Under the pieces are notes generated by a model, which saw only the letters and a list, made by a program, of their open reading frames with translations, did no database searches and had not been told where the DNA came from. Source: Micromonospora zingiberis (GTDB lineage Bacteria > Actinomycetota > Actinomycetes > Mycobacteriales > Micromonosporaceae). From it: a stretch of 64,000 nt of DNA. Positions 1-8,089 of this stretch are shown in pieces. The stretch is taken from assembly GCF_004331455.1 (NCBI RefSeq), contig NZ_SJJR01000015.1, positions 1 through 64,000 of the forward strand. Direction: 5' to 3'. Numbering within the stretch: position 1 is the first letter of the stretch; each line of letters opens with the position of its first letter. Both the position numbers and the translations under genes were made by a program.

Positions 1-125
1 GCGGCGGCGATGGGGTTGACCGGTGCCGGATCGGTGGTGGTGTGGTTCAGCGGGCCGGCGGCGAGGCCACCGGCGACGGTCAGACCGGCGATGGCGAGCA
101 CGCTCTTACGCAGCATGGTGTTCAT
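1..125 (-). CDS. secreted protein of unknown function (N-terminal part only)
   Basis: The gene runs off the left edge; about 41 codons are visible. The ATG at 125 is preceded by GGAG with a 7-base spacer (reading on the minus strand), a good ribosome binding site. The protein begins MNTMLRKSVLAIAGL, then a hydrophobic Ala/Gly/Val stretch to about residue 25, followed by a Thr/Pro-rich segment. That is a typical actinobacterial Sec signal peptide with a positively charged n-region and an AAG-type end. Nothing of the mature domain is visible, so no function is given. It is divergent from the exporter gene at 744. Confidence 0.6.
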   Translation of the reverse strand, partial: MNTMLRKSVLAIAGLTVAGGLAAGPLNHTTTDPAPVNPIAA

Positions 126-407
126 GATCAAGCTCCATTCGGGGGTGAGGTGGCGCGCCCGGTCGGGGGAGAGGGCGCGCAGGTACGCGCCGGGGTGGCG
201 CGAAGAAGATCAGGGGATTCGCCCGGGTTCACGAGGCGCGGCGCGGGAGGTGGCCGGATCGGATCCGCGAGGCACCAAGGCGCTCGTCGCGGCGCCGGGT
301 CCAGGTATAACGACCGGGCGGGGCGGCGCATTCCGGGGACCGCCAGGGGGCGTCTCCGGCGCGGTGGCTCGTCCTCGGCCGTGCGAAGGACACCGTCGCG
401 GGGCGGC

Positions 408-453
408 CCCGGCTCCGTCAGCCCGTCGCGTGGGGCAGCCCGGCTCCGTCAGC
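408..453. repeat. 15-base direct repeat, period 31
   Basis: CCCGGCTCCGTCAGC occurs exactly at 408-422 and 439-453. The bases between are also partly repeated (CCGTCGCG followed by a GGGGC run), so this is two copies of a unit of about 31 bases. Its role is unknown; it may be a small duplication or a regulator site between divergent genes. Confidence 0.55.
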
Positions 454-649
454 GGATCACCGTCGCGGGCGGTCTGCCTTCGTCAGCCACCCGGTTACAA
501 CGCCACCCACCTGCCGAAGATTCCGTCCACGCCCCACCGACCTGCGCCGCATAGCGGACATCGACCCCAGACGGGCACACCGGCAGACACGCCCAGCGGG
601 GGCGACTCGCCTCGCGCCGAACCCCCGCTGGCGGTGACCGGGATCACAG

Positions 650-721
650 ACGATACGAAACAGTTCCGTATCGTTAATGCCGGGCCTACGCTCAGATTCG
701 ATTACGGACGGGACCGTATCG
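650..721. promoter_or_regulatory. two palindromes, likely TetR-family operators
   Basis: At 650-674 a 25-base near-perfect palindrome has arms ACGATACG and CGTATCGT around AAACAGTTC. A second, less perfect one at 699-721 has CGATTACGG facing CCGTATCG. Both share the half-site TACG/CCGTA, and they are 49 bases apart, just before the exporter start at 744. A TetR-family gene follows the exporter at 2326. Paired operators over an exporter promoter fit the usual TetR-exporter logic. Seen: the palindromes. Inferred: the regulator that binds them. Confidence 0.6.
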
Positions 722-743
722 AAACGCCGGGGGGTGCGCGGAG

Positions 744-2306
744 ATGCCGCCGAACGAGAACACCGGACACCCGAGGAGGTGGGCGATCCTCGGGGTGCTG
801 GTGATCAGCCTGCTCGTGGTCGTCCTCGACAACACCATTCTCAACGTCGCGCTGCGTACGCTCGCCGACCCGGTGCACGGTCTCGGGGCCAGCCAGGGCG
901 AACTGGAATGGTCGATCAACTCCTACACGCTGGTCTTCGCCGGGCTGCTGTTCACCTTCGGCGTGCTCGGTGACCGCGCCGGCCGGCGGCGCATGCTGCT
1001 CATCGGCCTGGTGCTGTTCGGCCTGGCGTCGCTGGTCTCCGCGTACGCGCAGAGCCCCGGCCAGCTGATCGCGGCCCGCGCGCTGATGGGGGTCGGCGGC
1101 GCGGCCATCATGCCGGCCACCCTGTCGATCATCTCCAACGTCTTCGACCCGCGTGAACGGGGGCGGGCCATCGGGATCTGGGCCGGCGCGGTCGGGTTGG
1201 CGGTGGCGATCGGCCCGGTCCTCGGTGGCCTGCTGCTGGAGCACTACTGGTGGGGCTCGGTCTTCCTGATCAACGTGCCGGTCGTCGCGCTCGGCGTGGT
1301 CCTGGTGGCGCTGCTGGTGCCCGAGTCGCGGGATCCGGCCCCGGGTCGGATCGACGCGTTCGGCGTACTGCTCTCGGTGGTCGGTCTGGTCACCCTGACC
1401 TACGGCATCATCGACGGTGGCGAACACGGCTTCGGTCGGCCGCTGGTCTGGGTCGCCGTCGTCGGCGGACTCGGGGTGCTGGCCTGGTTCGTGGCCTACG
1501 AGCGGCGCAGCAGCCACCCGTCACTGGACGTACGGCTGTTCCGGCTGCCGCACTTCGCCGCGCCGGTGGCGATGATCGGGCTGGTCTTCTTCGCCGCCAT
1601 GGGCGTGATGTTCTTCAGCTCGTTCTACCTGCAACTGGTGCGCGGCTACAGCCCGCTGGAGACCGGCCTGCTCTTCCTGCCCTTCGCCGTCGCCCAACTG
1701 GTCTTCGCCCCGCGCAGCGCCACCATGGTGCGCCGGTACGGTGCCCGCGCGGTATCGATGGTGGGGCTGGGACTGACCGCCGTGGGGCTCGGCGCGTTCG
1801 CCTTCGTCGACGCGGTCACACCCGTCTGGGTGGTGCTGGTCTGCTTCTTCCTGCAGGGCGCCGGGATGGCCAACATCATGCCGCCGGCCACCGAGTCGAT
1901 CATGTCGGCGCTGCCCCGGGAGAAGGCCGGCGTCGGCTCGGCGGTCAGCAACACCATCCGGCAGGTCGCCGCCGCACTCGGCGTGGCGGTGCTCGGTTCG
2001 GTGCTGGCCGCGGGCTACCGCAACGGCATCGACCCGGCCCTGGCCGACCTGCCACCGGGAGCCCGCGAGGCGGCCGGTGAGTCGATCTCCGGTGCGTACG
2101 CCACCGCCGGGCAGCTCGGGCCGGCGGCGCCGCAGCTGATCGCGGCGGCCAACGACGCCTTCGTCTCGGCGATGCACTGGTCGGCGGCGCTGGCCGCGCT
2201 GGTCGCCGCGGGCGGCGTCCTGGTGGCGCTGCGCTGGATGCCCGGACGGCGCGACTCCGCCGTGCCGCCAGTGGTCGGTGAACCCGAGATGGCCGGTGCC
2301 GCATAA
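744..2306 (+). CDS. MFS multidrug exporter, DHA2 (EmrB/QacA, 14-TM) type
   Basis: A 520-residue integral membrane protein, the usual length for the 14-helix DHA2 drug:H+ antiporters. Visible family motifs: LDNTILNVALRTL in the first helix region (residues about 28-40), motif A GDRAGRRRMLLIG after helix 2 (about 77-90), and the helix-5 motif with GPVLGGLLLEHYWWGSVFLIN-like residues near 157-177. The second half carries further hydrophobic segments and an Ala-rich tail. The ATG at 744 has a G-rich purine run at 729-735. It probably exports a hydrophobic drug or metabolite using proton motive force; the substrate cannot be told. Two palindromes lie directly upstream and a TetR gene starts 19 bases after its stop, so expression is probably inducible. 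Confidence 0.88.
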   Translation: MPPNENTGHPRRWAILGVLVISLLVVVLDNTILNVALRTLADPVHGLGASQGELEWSINSYTLVFAGLLFTFGVLGDRAGRRRMLLIGLVLFGLASLVSAYAQSPGQLIAARALMGVGGAAIMPATLSIISNVFDPRERGRAIGIWAGAVGLAVAIGPVLGGLLLEHYWWGSVFLINVPVVALGVVLVALLVPESRDPAPGRIDAFGVLLSVVGLVTLTYGIIDGGEHGFGRPLVWVAVVGGLGVLAWFVAYERRSSHPSLDVRLFRLPHFAAPVAMIGLVFFAAMGVMFFSSFYLQLVRGYSPLETGLLFLPFAVAQLVFAPRSATMVRRYGARAVSMVGLGLTAVGLGAFAFVDAVTPVWVVLVCFFLQGAGMANIMPPATESIMSALPREKAGVGSAVSNTIRQVAAALGVAVLGSVLAAGYRNGIDPALADLPPGAREAAGESISGAYATAGQLGPAAPQLIAAANDAFVSAMHWSAALAALVAAGGVLVALRWMPGRRDSAVPPVVGEPEMAGAA

Positions 2307-2325
2307 CGTCGGGGACAATGCGGGC

Positions 2326-2925
2326 ATGACTAGCACGGCAGAGGCTCCCCGGCCGCCCGGTCGGCCGCGGAGCGTCCGCGCGGCCGAAGCGATCATCGAG
2401 GCCACGCTGGACCTCCTCGCCGAGGGCAGCACGATCGAGGCGATCTCGGTGGAGGCGATCGCCGCGCGGGCCGGGGTCGGCAAGGCCACCATCTACCGTC
2501 GCTGGCCGGGCAAGGACGCGCTGTTGCACGACGCGCTGCGTACCCTCAAGGGCAGTCCGCCGCAGCCGGCCGGCCGGTCGGTCCGAGAGGACCTGATCAC
2601 GCTGGTCGGCGCGATCGGGCACAACGTCGACCCCCGGGCGGCGAAGATCATGCCCTGCCTGGTGCCCGAGGTGAAACGCAATCCCGAGCACTACGCGCTC
2701 TACCAGAGCATCGTCGAGCCCCGCCGGGCGGTGCTGCGCGAGGTGCTGCGGCGCGGCATCCGCGACGGCGAACTCCGCGCCGACCTCGACATCGAGGTGA
2801 CCATGGCGATGCTCACCGGCCCGATGCTCATCCAGCGGGTGATGAACTGGAACCCCGACCTGGACGTGACGACGCTCCCCGCGCGGGTCGTCGACCAGGT
2901 GCTGACCGGCATCCGCGCCGGCTGA
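2326..2925 (+). CDS. TetR/AcrR-family transcriptional regulator
   Basis: 199 residues. After a Pro-rich N-terminus, residues about 17-64 form the TetR DNA-binding domain, with the helix-turn-helix core IAARAGVGKATIYRRWPGKD. The C-terminal part is an all-helical ligand-binding domain with the form seen in TetR_C_11-like regulators of exporters. I chose the ATG at 2326 because the TetR domain begins close behind it and GGGGAC lies 9 bases upstream; an upstream in-frame start at 2278 would overlap the exporter gene. It lies 19 bases behind the exporter, so the two are probably co-transcribed and the regulator represses both through the palindromes at 650-721 (inference). Its ligand is unknown. 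Confidence 0.88.
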   Translation: MTSTAEAPRPPGRPRSVRAAEAIIEATLDLLAEGSTIEAISVEAIAARAGVGKATIYRRWPGKDALLHDALRTLKGSPPQPAGRSVREDLITLVGAIGHNVDPRAAKIMPCLVPEVKRNPEHYALYQSIVEPRRAVLREVLRRGIRDGELRADLDIEVTMAMLTGPMLIQRVMNWNPDLDVTTLPARVVDQVLTGIRAG

Positions 2926-3073
2926 GGCGCAACTCCCGCGCCCCGGTTGCCGACGGGCGCGCGGCCGGGGCAGGCGGAGGCGTCGGGATCGACGTGGGCC
3001 GATGTCGGGCGCCGGGCCGATCTGGGTCGGCGTGAACCTCGCCGCGACACCGCCAACGCTCCTGGACACCGCC

Positions 3074-3104
3074 TAGACTACGGGCGTCCCGCGGTAGTCG
3101 GGAC
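3074..3104 (+). promoter_or_regulatory. putative -10 box and hairpin before the DedA gene
   Basis: TAGACT (3074-3079) matches the actinobacterial -10 pattern TANNNT and recurs before yajC and efp in this window. A 6-bp inverted repeat (GTCCCG 3086-3091, CGGGAC 3099-3104) follows at about the transcript start. No good -35 box is visible. Confidence 0.35.
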
Positions 3105-3130
3105 AATTGCCGCGGTCATCGGAGGTCCCT

Positions 3131-3847
3131 GTGTCGACGCCCATCACTACCACCCTGGCTCTCGGGCCGGACTGGCTCGATCCTGAGTGGCTGATCTCCA
3201 CGTTCGGGTTGATCGGCATCCTGGTGATCGTCTTCGCCGAGTCCGGGCTGCTGATCGGGTTCTTCCTGCCGGGTGACTCGCTGCTGTTCACCACCGGGCT
3301 GCTCGTCGCCGACGGCCAGTACCTCAAGTACCCGCTGTGGCTGGTGTGCCTGCTCATCACCATCGCCGCGATCGCCGGTGACCAGGTCGGCTACCTGTTC
3401 GGCCGCAAGGTCGGCCCGGCGCTGTTCCGGCGGCCGAACTCGCGGCTGTTCAAGCAGGAGAACCTGCTCAAGGCACACGACTTCTTCGAGAAATACGGCG
3501 CCCGGTCCATCGTGCTGGCCCGGTTCGTGCCGATCGTCCGGACGTTCACCCCGATCGTGGCGGGGGTGAGCCGGATGAACTACCGCACCTTCGTCATCTA
3601 CAACGTCGTCGGCGGCATCCTCTGGGGCACCGGCGTGACCGTGCTGGGCTACTTCCTCGGCCAGATCCCGTTCGTCAAGACGAACATCGAGTACATCCTG
3701 ATCGCCATCGTGGTGATCTCGGTGCTGCCGATCGTGGTGGAGTTGCTGCGGGCGCGGATGGCCGCCAAGCGGGGCGTCACGGTGCAGGAGCGCGCCGCGG
3801 CCGAGGAGGCGATCAGGGAGACCCGGCAGCACTACGGCGAGCACTGA
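3131..3847 (+). CDS. DedA-family (SNARE-associated) inner-membrane protein
   Basis: 238 residues from the GTG at 3131, which has GGAGG 5 bases upstream; an upstream TTG at 3107 lacks a ribosome site. DedA proteins are membrane lipid transporters or scramblases, often tied to undecaprenyl phosphate or phospholipid recycling. The family features are visible: a re-entrant N-terminal hairpin with GFFLPGDSLLF (about residues 40-50), the conserved arginine motif FARFVPIVRTFTPIVAGV (about 134-152), and a final helix near 190-212, followed by a charged C-terminal tail. It is monocistronic by spacing. Which lipid it handles cannot be told from sequence. Confidence 0.88.
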   Translation: MSTPITTTLALGPDWLDPEWLISTFGLIGILVIVFAESGLLIGFFLPGDSLLFTTGLLVADGQYLKYPLWLVCLLITIAAIAGDQVGYLFGRKVGPALFRRPNSRLFKQENLLKAHDFFEKYGARSIVLARFVPIVRTFTPIVAGVSRMNYRTFVIYNVVGGILWGTGVTVLGYFLGQIPFVKTNIEYILIAIVVISVLPIVVELLRARMAAKRGVTVQERAAAEEAIRETRQHYGEH

Positions 3848-3983
3848 CCACCCGGCGCGGTCCGCGCCACGCGCACTGACGCGCCGATTGGCCTGCCCCG
3901 CGCAGCCCGAGGGCGGGCGGCGCGGGCCGATGGTGCCGCGTCGGCGTCGCGCGGGGCCGGCGGTGGTCTCCCGGTCGGGGATC

Positions 3984-4012
3984 TTGGCGTGACGCGGGTC
4001 CCGACATAGGCT
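3984..4012 (+). promoter_or_regulatory. promoter of the antiporter gene, probably leaderless
   Basis: TTGGCG (3984-3989), a 17-base spacer, and TAGGCT (4007-4012) form a complete sigma-A-type promoter. The -10 box ends 7 bases before the ATG at 4020, so transcription should begin at or next to the start codon. The same -10 and 7-base gap precede aroB. Confidence 0.6.
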
Positions 4013-4019
4013 ATTGATC

Positions 4020-5132
4020 ATGCTGGCCCTGGTGTCCGAGGCGACCCGCTGGCGCCGCGACATCGGCCGCATGGTCGACGTGCTGTTGTGGTGCCTCACC
4101 GTCGTCGCCGCGCTGCTCGCCGCCGTCGCCCACTTCACCGGTGCGCCGCCGGTGCTGCGCTTCTTCGGCACGTTGGCCGCGATCACCCTCGCCTCCGCCG
4201 TGCTCGGCCGGGCGCTGGACCAACTCGGCGGCCGGATGCGCCCGGCCGCCATCGGCACCTTCCAGGCAGTGGTCGGCAACCTGCCCGAGCTCATCATCTG
4301 CATCTTCGCCCTGCGCGCCGGTCTGATCACCGTGGTGCAGGCGGCGTTGATCGGATCGGTGCTCAACCTGCTGCTGCTCGGCAACGGGCTGGCGTACCTG
4401 ACCGGCGGGCTGCGCAACGGGACGATGACCATCGACGGTCGGCACGCCAAGGTCACCCGGGTGATGCTGGTGCTCCTGATGGCCACGCTCATCACCCCGG
4501 CGATCGCGGTCAACCTCGGCACCCCCGCCGCCCAGCACACCAACGCCGTCTCCTACGTGGTGGCGATCGCCCTGCTGGTCGTCTTCGTGGTGGCCCTGCC
4601 GTTCCGGCTCGGCAAGAACGCCGACGCGCCCCCGCCGGTGCACAACGGTGCGGGTGAGGCCAAGGTGGGCACCTGGCCGCTGCCGCGGGTGCTCCTCGTG
4701 GTCGGCGCGGCCGGGCTGCTCATCGCCTTCGAAGCGGACTGGCTGATGGACGCCCTGTTGCCGGCGACCGAGGCGATGAACCTCAATGCCGCCTTCGTCG
4801 GTCTGTTCCTGGTGGCCACCGTCGGCAACCTGTCGCAACTCGTCCCGGCGGTCCAGCTCAGTCTCCGGGGCGACGCCGACACCGCGACCGCCATCACCAT
4901 GGAGGGCGCCCTCCAGGTCGCGCTGATGCTCGCCCCGGTACTGACCCTCATCGCCCCGCTGCTCGGCGCCGGGGAGTTCACCCTGATCTTCCCGCCGTTG
5001 CAGATCGTCGCGGTCATCGTCGCGGCGCTGCTGGTCGTCTTCGTGACCATCGACGGCACGGTGAACCACCTCGAAGGGCTGGCGCTGGTCGCCCTCTACA
5101 CGGTGCTCGGCTCGCTGTTCTGGTGGGGCTGA
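4020..5132 (+). CDS. CaCA-superfamily cation/proton antiporter (Cax-like)
   Basis: 370 residues with about 11 hydrophobic segments in two homologous halves, as in Ca2+/H+ exchangers. The first alpha repeat has VGNLPELIICIF (about residues 79-90), matching the GNxxEL signature. The second has VGNLSQLVPAVQL (about 260-272), where families normally show GNxxEH: the second acidic ligand is replaced by Gln. This may alter ion choice or mean a variant subfamily. A loop near residues 198-218 separates the halves. The ATG at 4020 follows a -10 box by 7 bases, and no strong ribosome site is present, so a leaderless message is likely. Transport of Ca2+ or another cation is inferred from the family. Confidence 0.78.
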   Translation: MLALVSEATRWRRDIGRMVDVLLWCLTVVAALLAAVAHFTGAPPVLRFFGTLAAITLASAVLGRALDQLGGRMRPAAIGTFQAVVGNLPELIICIFALRAGLITVVQAALIGSVLNLLLLGNGLAYLTGGLRNGTMTIDGRHAKVTRVMLVLLMATLITPAIAVNLGTPAAQHTNAVSYVVAIALLVVFVVALPFRLGKNADAPPPVHNGAGEAKVGTWPLPRVLLVVGAAGLLIAFEADWLMDALLPATEAMNLNAAFVGLFLVATVGNLSQLVPAVQLSLRGDADTATAITMEGALQVALMLAPVLTLIAPLLGAGEFTLIFPPLQIVAVIVAALLVVFVTIDGTVNHLEGLALVALYTVLGSLFWWG

Positions 5133-5157
5133 CCGGCCCGGTCTCCGTCGGGGCGGC

Positions 5158-7077
5158 TCAGTCGGCGGGGGTACGCAGGCGGTGCAGCCGCAGGGCCAGC
5201 TGCACCTCCAGGGCCCGCTCGGGCTTCTGCCAGTCCGCGTCGAGCAGCTGCCCGACCCGCTCCAGCCGCTGGGTCACCGTGTTGACGTGTACGTGCAGCA
5301 ACTCGGCGGCCCGAGCCAGGCTGCCACCCACCCCGAAGTATGCCTCCAGGGTGCGCACCAGGGCGGTGCCCCGGCGGGCGTCGTAGTCGACGACCGGGCC
5401 GATGGTGGTGGCGAGAAACCGGCTCACGTCCGTGTCGCCGCCGCCGGAGACCGTGCCCAGCAGCAGCCCGACGAAGCCCAGCTCGGCCGTGCTCGCGCCC
5501 TGCCCGGCGCGGCCCAGGGCACCCAGCGCGGTCAGGCAGCGGTCGGCCTCCTGGAAGGCGGTGGCCAGCGACGTCGGCCCGGTACACGGGCCGCTCGCCC
5601 CGGCGGTCACCGGCCGTCCGGTGACCCGGGACAGATCCCGCGCCACCGCCCGGGCGCTGCCACCGGCCTCCTGGCCGGGCAGCATCAGCACCACCCGCCC
5701 GTCGCGCGCCGCTGCCAGCCCGCCCCGGGTCGAGGCGTACGTGGTGGCCCAGGAGAGCACCCGCTGACGGGCCGAGCCGGTGGCCGCGATCGCGTCGTCG
5801 CCGACCGCCACCAGTACGTGTGGGGCGTCCAGGTCCACGCCGAGGCGGCGGGCGCGGCTGCGCAGCGCCTCGGTGTCCCGCAACGGCCGGGCGATCAGAT
5901 CGTCGAGCAGTTCGCCCCGGACCCGGCCCTCCGCCTCGGCGACGGTCCGCCGGAACAGCAGCAACAACGCCGTCACCAGCGCGGCCCGCTCCAGGATTCG
6001 CTGATCGGCGTCGGCCAGTTCCCCCTCGGGGTGCAGCACCAGCGCGCCCAGGTTCTCCGCCCCGGCCACCACGGCGGCGTACCACAACTCACCCCGGCGT
6101 ACGCTGCGTCCCTCGGTCCGGGACGCGGCCACCGCCTCGACGATGTCGGCCCGGTCCGGCTCGTCGATCTCGCCGACCCGGGCCAGTAGCCGGCCCTCGG
6201 TGTCCAGTGCCAGCAGCGCCCCACCCAGCACCTCGGTGACCGCCGCCGTCACGTCCTCCACCCCGCCGCCGCGCAGCACCAGCGCGGTCATCCGGTCGTG
6301 GGCCGACGCCGCGCGCTCGACCGAGGTGCTGTGCGCCCGGATGGTGGTGTTGGCCGCCGACAGTTCCGCCAACGCCGCCCGGGTCTCGGCCAGCAGCCGC
6401 GCGGTGTCGATCGCCACCGCGGCGTGCGCGGCCAGCGAGAGCAGCAGCGCCACCTCCTCACGGGCGAACGGCCGGGCCGAACGGTTCGCCGCGTAGAGCA
6501 CGCCGATGCTGGTGGAGCCGAGCCGTAGCGGCACCCCGAGGATGGCCACCAGCCCCTCCTCGCCCACCCCGGCGTCGATCTCCCGGGTGTGGTGGAACCG
6601 GTCGTCCTGCGGGTAGTTCGCGGTCACGTACGGGGCGCCCGACTGGGCCACCAGGCCACCCAGTCCGGCACCCATCGGCAGCCGCAGTCGCTGGAACCGG
6701 GCCGAGACCGAGCCGTCGGTGACCCGCATGTAGGTGTCGCCGCGCTCGGCGTCGTTGAGCGTCATGTAGGCGACGTCGGCGCCGAGCAGGTGCCGGGCCC
6801 GGTGCACGATCGCCCGCAGTACGTCGTCCAGGTCACGCAGCCCGGCCAGGTCGCTGACCGTGTCGTACAGGCCGGAGAGTTCGCTCTCCCGGCGGCGGCG
6901 GCGCTCCAGCAGCGCGCGGACCCGCAGCGCGACGGTCTTGGCCTGTTCGATCTCGGCGATCCGGTCGGCCGGGAGCCCGGCCGAGCGGGCGGCGACCAGT
7001 GGCCCCTCGAACTCGACCGCGGCGGCTTCCCGGGCGAGTAGTTCCAGGAACTCCACCGGCGACGACATGACCGACAT
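5158..7077 (-). CDS. GAF-domain PucR/CdaR-type transcriptional regulator
   Basis: 639 residues. An N-terminal helical region (1-65) leads to a GAF sensor domain (about 70-230, with LRDLDDVLRAIV and GIPLRLG-like strands), then a coiled linker (RAALAELSAANTTIRAH), a second sensor-like region, a degenerate GGDEF-like CdaR segment, and a C-terminal PucR helix-turn-helix (about 575-632) with SLARAAELLHVHVNTVTQRLERV. The start at 7077 is the first Met after the dehydrogenase stop (14 bases away); Met at 7068 is an alternative. Neither has a strong ribosome site, so it probably depends on translational coupling. It is co-transcribed with a 3-hydroxybutyrate dehydrogenase gene and is likely its regulator, sensing a metabolite through GAF (inference). 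Confidence 0.85.
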   Translation of the reverse strand: MSVMSSPVEFLELLAREAAAVEFEGPLVAARSAGLPADRIAEIEQAKTVALRVRALLERRRRRESELSGLYDTVSDLAGLRDLDDVLRAIVHRARHLLGADVAYMTLNDAERGDTYMRVTDGSVSARFQRLRLPMGAGLGGLVAQSGAPYVTANYPQDDRFHHTREIDAGVGEEGLVAILGVPLRLGSTSIGVLYAANRSARPFAREEVALLLSLAAHAAVAIDTARLLAETRAALAELSAANTTIRAHSTSVERAASAHDRMTALVLRGGGVEDVTAAVTEVLGGALLALDTEGRLLARVGEIDEPDRADIVEAVAASRTEGRSVRRGELWYAAVVAGAENLGALVLHPEGELADADQRILERAALVTALLLLFRRTVAEAEGRVRGELLDDLIARPLRDTEALRSRARRLGVDLDAPHVLVAVGDDAIAATGSARQRVLSWATTYASTRGGLAAARDGRVVLMLPGQEAGGSARAVARDLSRVTGRPVTAGASGPCTGPTSLATAFQEADRCLTALGALGRAGQGASTAELGFVGLLLGTVSGGGDTDVSRFLATTIGPVVDYDARRGTALVRTLEAYFGVGGSLARAAELLHVHVNTVTQRLERVGQLLDADWQKPERALEVQLALRLHRLRTPAD

Positions 7078-7091
7078 TGTGCGGGGTGCCA

Positions 7092-7874
7092 CTAGTTCGC
7101 CGTCCAGCCCCCGTCGAGCGCGATCGAGGCGCCGGTGAGGAAGGCCGCCGGTGGTGAGCAGAGGTAGGCCATCAGTTCGGCCACCTCGTCCGGCTCGATG
7201 AGGCGTTTGACGGCCGCCCGGACCAGCATGATCTTCTCGATCACCTCGCTCTCGGGGATGCCGTGGGTGGCCGCCTGGTCGGCGATCTGGCTCTCCACCA
7301 GAGCGGTGCGCACGTACGCCGGGTTGATGCAGTTGGCGGTGACGCCGTGCGCCGCGCCCTCCAGGGCCACCACCTTGGAGAGCCCTTCCAGCGCGTGTTT
7401 CGCCGCGACGTACGCCGCCTTGTAGGGCGAGGCGCGTAGCCCGTGCACCGAGGAGATGTTGACGATCCGGCCCCAACGGCGCGCGTACATGTGCGGCAAC
7501 GCCCGCCGGATCAGCAGGAACGGCGCCTCCACCATGACCCGCTGGATGTACTCGAAGCGTTCGACGGGGAACTCCTGGACCGGGGCGACGTGCTGCAGGC
7601 CGGCGTTGTTGACCACGATGTCCACGTCGGCGTCGAGCCGGTCCACCGCGGCGACGTCGGCAAGATCCACCCCGATGGCGTGGCCGCCGGCCTCGGCGGC
7701 CACCAGCTTGGCCGACTCGACGTTGCGGTCGACCACCAGTACGGTGGCGCCGGCCGCGGCCAACCGTAGGGCGCAGGCCCGGCCGATGCCGCTGCCGCCA
7801 CCGGTCACCAGCGCGGTGCGGCCAGCGAGGTCGACGTTCACGACGTGGGGGACCGCCACGGGTTCTGCCGTCAT
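7092..7874 (-). CDS. bdhA: 3-hydroxybutyrate dehydrogenase (SDR family)
   Basis: 260 residues, the normal length. It oxidises (R)-3-hydroxybutyrate to acetoacetate with NAD+, in ketone-body or PHB use in the cytosol. Short-chain dehydrogenase motifs are plain: TGGGSGIG for cofactor binding (about residues 21-28), NNAG, the catalytic Ser in NISSVHG, and YVAAK (Tyr-x-x-x-Lys). The segment ending NPAYVRTALVESQI and the terminal TGASIALDGGWTAN match 3-hydroxybutyrate dehydrogenases more closely than generic SDRs. The ATG at 7874 begins a normal-length protein; longer reading is possible but adds a non-homologous Arg/Ser-rich piece. It heads an operon with the GAF/PucR regulator. Confidence 0.86.
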   Translation of the reverse strand: MTAEPVAVPHVVNVDLAGRTALVTGGGSGIGRACALRLAAAGATVLVVDRNVESAKLVAAEAGGHAIGVDLADVAAVDRLDADVDIVVNNAGLQHVAPVQEFPVERFEYIQRVMVEAPFLLIRRALPHMYARRWGRIVNISSVHGLRASPYKAAYVAAKHALEGLSKVVALEGAAHGVTANCINPAYVRTALVESQIADQAATHGIPESEVIEKIMLVRAAVKRLIEPDEVAELMAYLCSPPAAFLTGASIALDGGWTAN

Positions 7875-7952
7875 GGCGCATGAAACTACGAGCTGTGTGG
7901 ACGGGCGCACATGGCGTCGCGGCACATACTCCTGCGCGATGGTGTGGTCGCG

Positions 7953-7969
7953 GGCGACATCCTGTCGCC
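7953..7969. promoter_or_regulatory. 17-base perfect palindrome between bdhA and ruvC
   Basis: GGCGACA-TCC-TGTCGCC, 7-bp arms with a 3-base centre, lies 79 bases upstream of bdhA and 121 bases upstream of ruvC in the divergent intergenic region. It is a plausible operator for the bdhA operon, perhaps for its PucR-type regulator. An 8-base palindrome TGACGTCA follows at 7972-7979. Confidence 0.45.
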
Positions 7970-8089
7970 GTTGACGTCAGCCGGCGTGGGAGCGATGCCG
8001 CCCCGCCGGGCGTGTCCCCGGGCGCGGCCGTACGGCGGCATCGGTAGGGTGTCGAACACACGTACTGCTCGTGGCTGGGAGGGGGAGGC

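Larger units (their letters stand above)
126..743. other. 618-base intergenic region between divergent genes
   Basis: No convincing gene is present; open frames here are GC-driven shadows. The region holds a 15-base direct repeat (408-422 and 439-453, period 31), and at its right end two palindromes upstream of the exporter gene, annotated separately. The stretch 300-310 contains a TATA-like run (GGTATAACG) that could serve the minus-strand secreted-protein gene, but its -35 partner is not clear. Confidence 0.5.

Noticed and set aside
10..804. 264-codon plus frame over the first intergenic region
   Set aside because: It overlaps the divergent secreted-protein gene and the exporter start, has no ribosome site and a random Arg/Pro/Gly composition.
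3974..4005. GTCGGG/CCCGAC inverted repeat with an internal GATCTTGG before the antiporter
   Set aside because: It recalls the GATCTTG elements but only one arm word is present and the stem is 6 bp; it overlaps a good promoter and is better explained by it.
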